Source: Acidimicrobiales bacterium (GTDB taxonomy: Bacteria > Actinomycetota > Acidimicrobiia > Acidimicrobiales > Poriferisodaliceae). From it: 14,862 nucleotides of DNA. The stretch lies in assembly GCA_020631315.1 (NCBI GenBank), contig JAHDHM010000045.1, positions 1 to 14,862 of the forward strand, written 5' to 3'. Every line of letters begins with the position of its first letter. Within the stretch, counting starts at the first letter, position 1. Under the pieces are notes generated by a model. It ran no database searches. It was given only the letters and a program-made list of their open reading frames with translations, and had not been told where the DNA came from. The translations under genes were made by a program, and so were the position numbers. Shown in pieces: positions 13,155 through 14,862 of this stretch.

Positions 13155-13199
13155 GGCCGATTACACGTCCGCTGTGTCTTCGGGCCGACTACACGTCCG
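13155..13199. repeat. Short direct repeat around the zinc-ribbon gene stop
   Basis: A 17-bp sequence, GGCCGATTACACGTCCG (13155-13171), recurs with one mismatch at 13183-13199 with a 28-bp period. The second copy includes the stop codon (TAG) of the leftward zinc-ribbon gene; the first has TAA at the same place. It looks like a small tandem duplication of the end of that gene. Confidence 0.6.
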
Positions 13200-13446
13200 A
13201 TTTGGCCACGACGTCCATGTCCTCCATGCAGCAGCGGGGAGGTTCGGGGTCGGCCTGAGGGGCCTTGGTCATCCGGACCTCGGTGCCGCACAGCGAGCAC
13301 TGGTACGTGATCTTGACCTTGCGGAGCTCACCCTCTTCGGGTGGTGCCGGCTGCATCTTCGAGAACGACGCCATCATCTTGACGCCGTAGGTGTAGATCA
13401 GCAGGAACATCAGCACCGCGATCAGGACGCTGAAGATCTGGCCCAT
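13189..13446 (-). CDS. Small membrane protein with zinc-ribbon-like cysteines
   Basis: An 85-aa protein without a named family. An N-terminal membrane helix (about residues 3-21, IFSVLIAVLMFLLIYTYGV) is followed by a short linker and a cysteine-rich cytoplasmic part: C50-S-L-C53 in a YQCSLCGTEVRM context, and C72-C73 near the end. The arrangement CxxC...CC is like a zinc ribbon. ATG 13446 is chosen because TAGACT, a -10 element, ends 7 nt before it and an extension upstream would overrun the promoter. It would be a leaderless transcript, divergent from the 13527 gene. Function is unknown; a role in membrane-associated protein quality control or transport is possible but unsupported. Confidence 0.72.
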   Translation of the reverse strand: MGQIFSVLIAVLMFLLIYTYGVKMMASFSKMQPAPPEEGELRKVKITYQCSLCGTEVRMTKAPQADPEPPRCCMEDMDVVAKSDV

Positions 13447-13453
13447 GGCCTGC

Positions 13454-13459
13454 AGTCTA
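13454..13459 (-). promoter_or_regulatory. -10 element of the zinc-ribbon gene
   Basis: On the minus strand TAGACT (13459-13454) fits TANNNT and ends 7 nt before the ATG, so the transcript would start at or next to the start codon. No convincing -35 is visible. Confidence 0.5.
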
Positions 13460-13526
13460 CGAGCGACGGGCGGGTCCTCCACGAGGCGTGGTCGGACACA
13501 CGCCCACGGTGTGAAAGGCTGAAGCC

Positions 13527-13901
13527 GTGTTCGATCCGTCTCATCAGCTGGTGTCCTCCGCCGATGTCGACGAACTCGATGCGGTCCGCCGAGCGATGCG
13601 GCGACGCCTCGACGACGCCGGTGTCCACCCGGTGCTCTCCCGCGAGATCATGTTCGCGTTCAGCGAGATCACCATCCCACGCGAGACCGGGACCACGGAC
13701 GGGGTGAAGGTCGTGACCGACCTCGCGATCCGTCGCGAAGAGCTCGTGCTGCGAGTGCAGACCGCCAACGATCTCGCCGGCTCCGACCGCGAACGCGGCG
13801 AACAGGACCTGATGCTGCATCTCCTCGCGGACGACGTGCAGCGCGTGATCGACGGCGACGACGTCGTGGTGACGATCCGCAAGCGCCGCCTCGGGCGCTG
13901 A
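13527..13901 (+). CDS. Hypothetical 124-aa protein, possibly a degenerate HATPase fold
   Basis: A 124-aa soluble protein from GTG 13527, preceded by GAAAGG about 8 nt upstream as ribosome binding site. I do not recognise a family with confidence. The order of segments recalls the RsbW/anti-sigma ATPase fold: a helix LSREIMFAFSEI (38-49) where the N-box would be, a strand pair ending RVQTANDLAG (76-85) where DxGxG would be, ERGEQDLMLHLLADDV (89-104) resembling the G2-box helix and LAD-V motif, and a final strand VVVTIRKR. The Asn of the N-box and the ATP-lid glycines are missing, so ATP binding is doubtful. It ends 3 bp before the stop of the convergent DUF3499 gene. Confidence 0.7.
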   Translation: MFDPSHQLVSSADVDELDAVRRAMRRRLDDAGVHPVLSREIMFAFSEITIPRETGTTDGVKVVTDLAIRREELVLRVQTANDLAGSDRERGEQDLMLHLLADDVQRVIDGDDVVVTIRKRRLGR

Positions 13902-13904
13902 CGT

Positions 13905-14435
13905 TCAGCTCGCCCGGCTGGCCCTGAAGGCCCGCTGCAGCAGCGGCGACGCGTCGTCCACCTCGTGGTGCGCAGAGTGGCGCAGATCCGGATCGCCGAC
14001 CCAGGTCGTCGGACGGACCTCTGTATCGGTCAGCACTGAATCGGGCAGTACTGCATCGGTCAGCACTGGGTCACTTGACCCTTCCGGACTCGTGTCGGTC
14101 GCGAGGTCGTCGAAGAGCTGGAGTTCGGTCACCTCGGCGCCGCGACGCCGGTGCTCGAGGTGGGCGACCGACGCGATGGCGTCGAGGCGACGCTGCTCTG
14201 CGGTACGGACGCGCCTGGGGCTGGCCCTCACGAAGAGCTTCCCTTGTGGGTTGCGGTCTTCGACGATGGACCAGCCCTCGGGCACAGTCAGAAGTTCGGC
14301 GTGTGCGTGACACACACCGATGTAGCGGGGATCGTCGGCGGGTAGGTCGACGATCCACACCCTCTGATGCTCGGGATCTAGTGCGAGTCCAGCCACGGCT
14401 GCATCACTGCAACCAACCCGTACACACCCTCGCAT
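13905..14435 (-). CDS. DUF3499-type zinc-binding protein
   Basis: A 176-aa protein. The N-terminal about 60 residues resemble the actinobacterial DUF3499 family: MRGCVRVGC with C4-x4-C9, a beta-strand region, then C42-H-A-H45 and LTVPEGWSIVED. C4, C9, C42 and H45 would make a single zinc site. The family has no known function and is widely kept as a single copy in Actinobacteria. The C-terminal half is charged and looks disordered, and includes a 5-residue repeat (VLTDA, VLPDS, VLTDT) encoded by three 15-bp units. ATG 14435 is supported by a TACCCT -10 element 6 nt upstream, implying a leaderless mRNA. It lies 3 bp from the convergent 13527 gene and downstream of panB, 45 bp after the panB stop. 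Confidence 0.78.
   Translation of the reverse strand: MRGCVRVGCSDAAVAGLALDPEHQRVWIVDLPADDPRYIGVCHAHAELLTVPEGWSIVEDRNPQGKLFVRASPRRVRTAEQRRLDAIASVAHLEHRRRGAEVTELQLFDDLATDTSPEGSSDPVLTDAVLPDSVLTDTEVRPTTWVGDPDLRHSAHHEVDDASPLLQRAFRASRAS
14025..14069. repeat. Three 15-bp tandem repeats inside the DUF3499 gene
   Basis: Units at 14025-14039, 14040-14054 and 14055-14069 begin ATCGGTCAGCACTG, ATCGGGCAGTACTG and ATCGGTCAGCACTG. Units 1 and 3 differ at one base; unit 2 differs from unit 1 at three. The unit is a multiple of three, so the frame is kept and the protein gains a VL[TP]D[AST] repeat. Confidence 0.85.
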
Positions 14436-14441
14436 TCCCGG

Positions 14442-14447
14442 AGGGTA
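14442..14447 (-). promoter_or_regulatory. -10 element of the DUF3499 gene
   Basis: On the minus strand TACCCT (14447-14442) fits TANNNT and ends 6 nt before the ATG at 14435. There is no room for a Shine-Dalgarno-led leader. A weak TGATTC may serve as -35 at 16-bp spacing. Confidence 0.45.
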
Positions 14448-14480
14448 CCAAACTGCACGCGTGGAATCACAGCAGTGTCA

Positions 14481-14862
14481 TTACCCGCGGCGTCCGTAGA
14501 GGGCGAGTGTCTCGGCCACGTCGTTGCTGGCGTGGTACGTCTCGCTGTCGTTGGGGAAGTGGCCGTGACGCACGTCGTGGGCGTAGGCGCTGACCGCATC
14601 GACCGCGGCACCGTGGAGGTCGCCGTAGCGACGGACGAACTTCGGGACGAAGCGGGTCTCGAGACCGACGAGGTCGTGGAACACGAGCACCTGGCCGTCG
14701 GTACCGACACCGGCGCCGATGCCGATCGTCGGGATGTCGATCGACCGGGTCACGAGGTCGGCCACCACGTCCGGGATGCCTTCGAGCACGATGGCGAACA
14801 CGCCCGCGTCCTGGAGCTCCTTGGCGTCCTGAAGCAGCTGTTCGACGGCCTCGAGCTGGCGG
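14481..14862 (-). CDS. panB: PanB: ketopantoate hydroxymethyltransferase, C-terminal part
   Basis: The last 126 codons of a leftward gene whose start lies beyond the window. PanB transfers a hydroxymethyl group from methylene-tetrahydrofolate to 2-oxoisovalerate, the first committed step of pantothenate and hence CoA synthesis. Recognisable blocks are VLEGIP (holding the conserved Glu that corresponds to the catalytic base of E. coli PanB), IPTIGIGAG, DGQVLVFHDLVG and PKFVRRYGD. The frame is intact from the window edge to TAA at 14483-14481. The C-terminal segment SAYAHDVRHGHFPNDSETYH is also typical of the family. The tail VAETLALYGRRG follows. No terminator is obvious before the DUF3499 promoter, so the two may also be partly co-transcribed. 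Confidence 0.93.
   Translation of the reverse strand, partial: RQLEAVEQLLQDAKELQDAGVFAIVLEGIPDVVADLVTRSIDIPTIGIGAGVGTDGQVLVFHDLVGLETRFVPKFVRRYGDLHGAAVDAVSAYAHDVRHGHFPNDSETYHASNDVAETLALYGRRG

Noticed and set aside
14025..14069. CRISPR array
   Set aside because: The 15-bp units are contiguous with no spacers and keep the reading frame of a gene.

Overview
The window is GC-rich, gene-dense chromosomal DNA from an actinobacterium. Its core is the cell-wall growth and phospho-signalling cluster found near the replication origin of many Actinobacteria: tRNA-Leu, fhaA, fhaB, pstP, rodA, pbpA, pknB and, nearby, crgA. The threonine/acidic low-complexity tails, the absence of pknA and trpG/pabA, and the mixed leaderless style of gene starts suggest a deep-branching lineage such as Acidimicrobiia (Ilumatobacter-like). 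That placement is inference. Nothing indicates phage, plasmid, IS or CRISPR content.

Layout. Positions 1-49 may hold the 5' end of a leftward gene (weak). A leftward tRNA-Leu(CAG) at 132-215 has its own promoter and terminator. Positions 342-6178 form a tight rightward operon, fhaA-fhaB-pstP-rodA-pbpA, in which every junction overlaps (TGATG, ATGA, GTGA, GTGA). After a 124-bp gap with a repeat-rich promoter region comes pknB (6303-8408), a PASTA kinase. Two leftward genes follow: an AlaX-type alanyl-tRNA editing protein and a DUF3179 lipoprotein. Then come crgA (rightward), a 197-bp regulatory-looking gap, a second DUF3179 lipoprotein (rightward) and a LinB-type haloalkane dehalogenase. The right end holds a small membrane zinc-ribbon protein (leftward), a 124-aa protein of uncertain fold (rightward), a DUF3499-type zinc-binding protein (leftward) and the 3' part of panB (leftward, cut by the window end).

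How the genes work together. PknB would sense muropeptide or lipid II through its extracellular PASTA repeats and phosphorylate cell-wall factors. PstP would reverse this. FhaA and FhaB would read phosphothreonine. RodA (SEDS glycosyltransferase) and PbpA (class B transpeptidase) are the synthase pair, and CrgA is a small division/elongation scaffold. This is known for the families; activity in this organism is inferred.

Most notable observations: (1) four DnaA-box-like sequences packed into 42 bp between crgA and the second DUF3179 gene, next to an inverted repeat; (2) two closely similar DUF3179 lipoprotein genes in opposite orientation on either side of crgA; (3) a cluster with one kinase, a linker-less FhaA and a PstP with a very long acidic linker and short ectodomain; (4) at least four TANNNT -10 elements lying 6-8 nt before start codons, pointing to leaderless transcripts.
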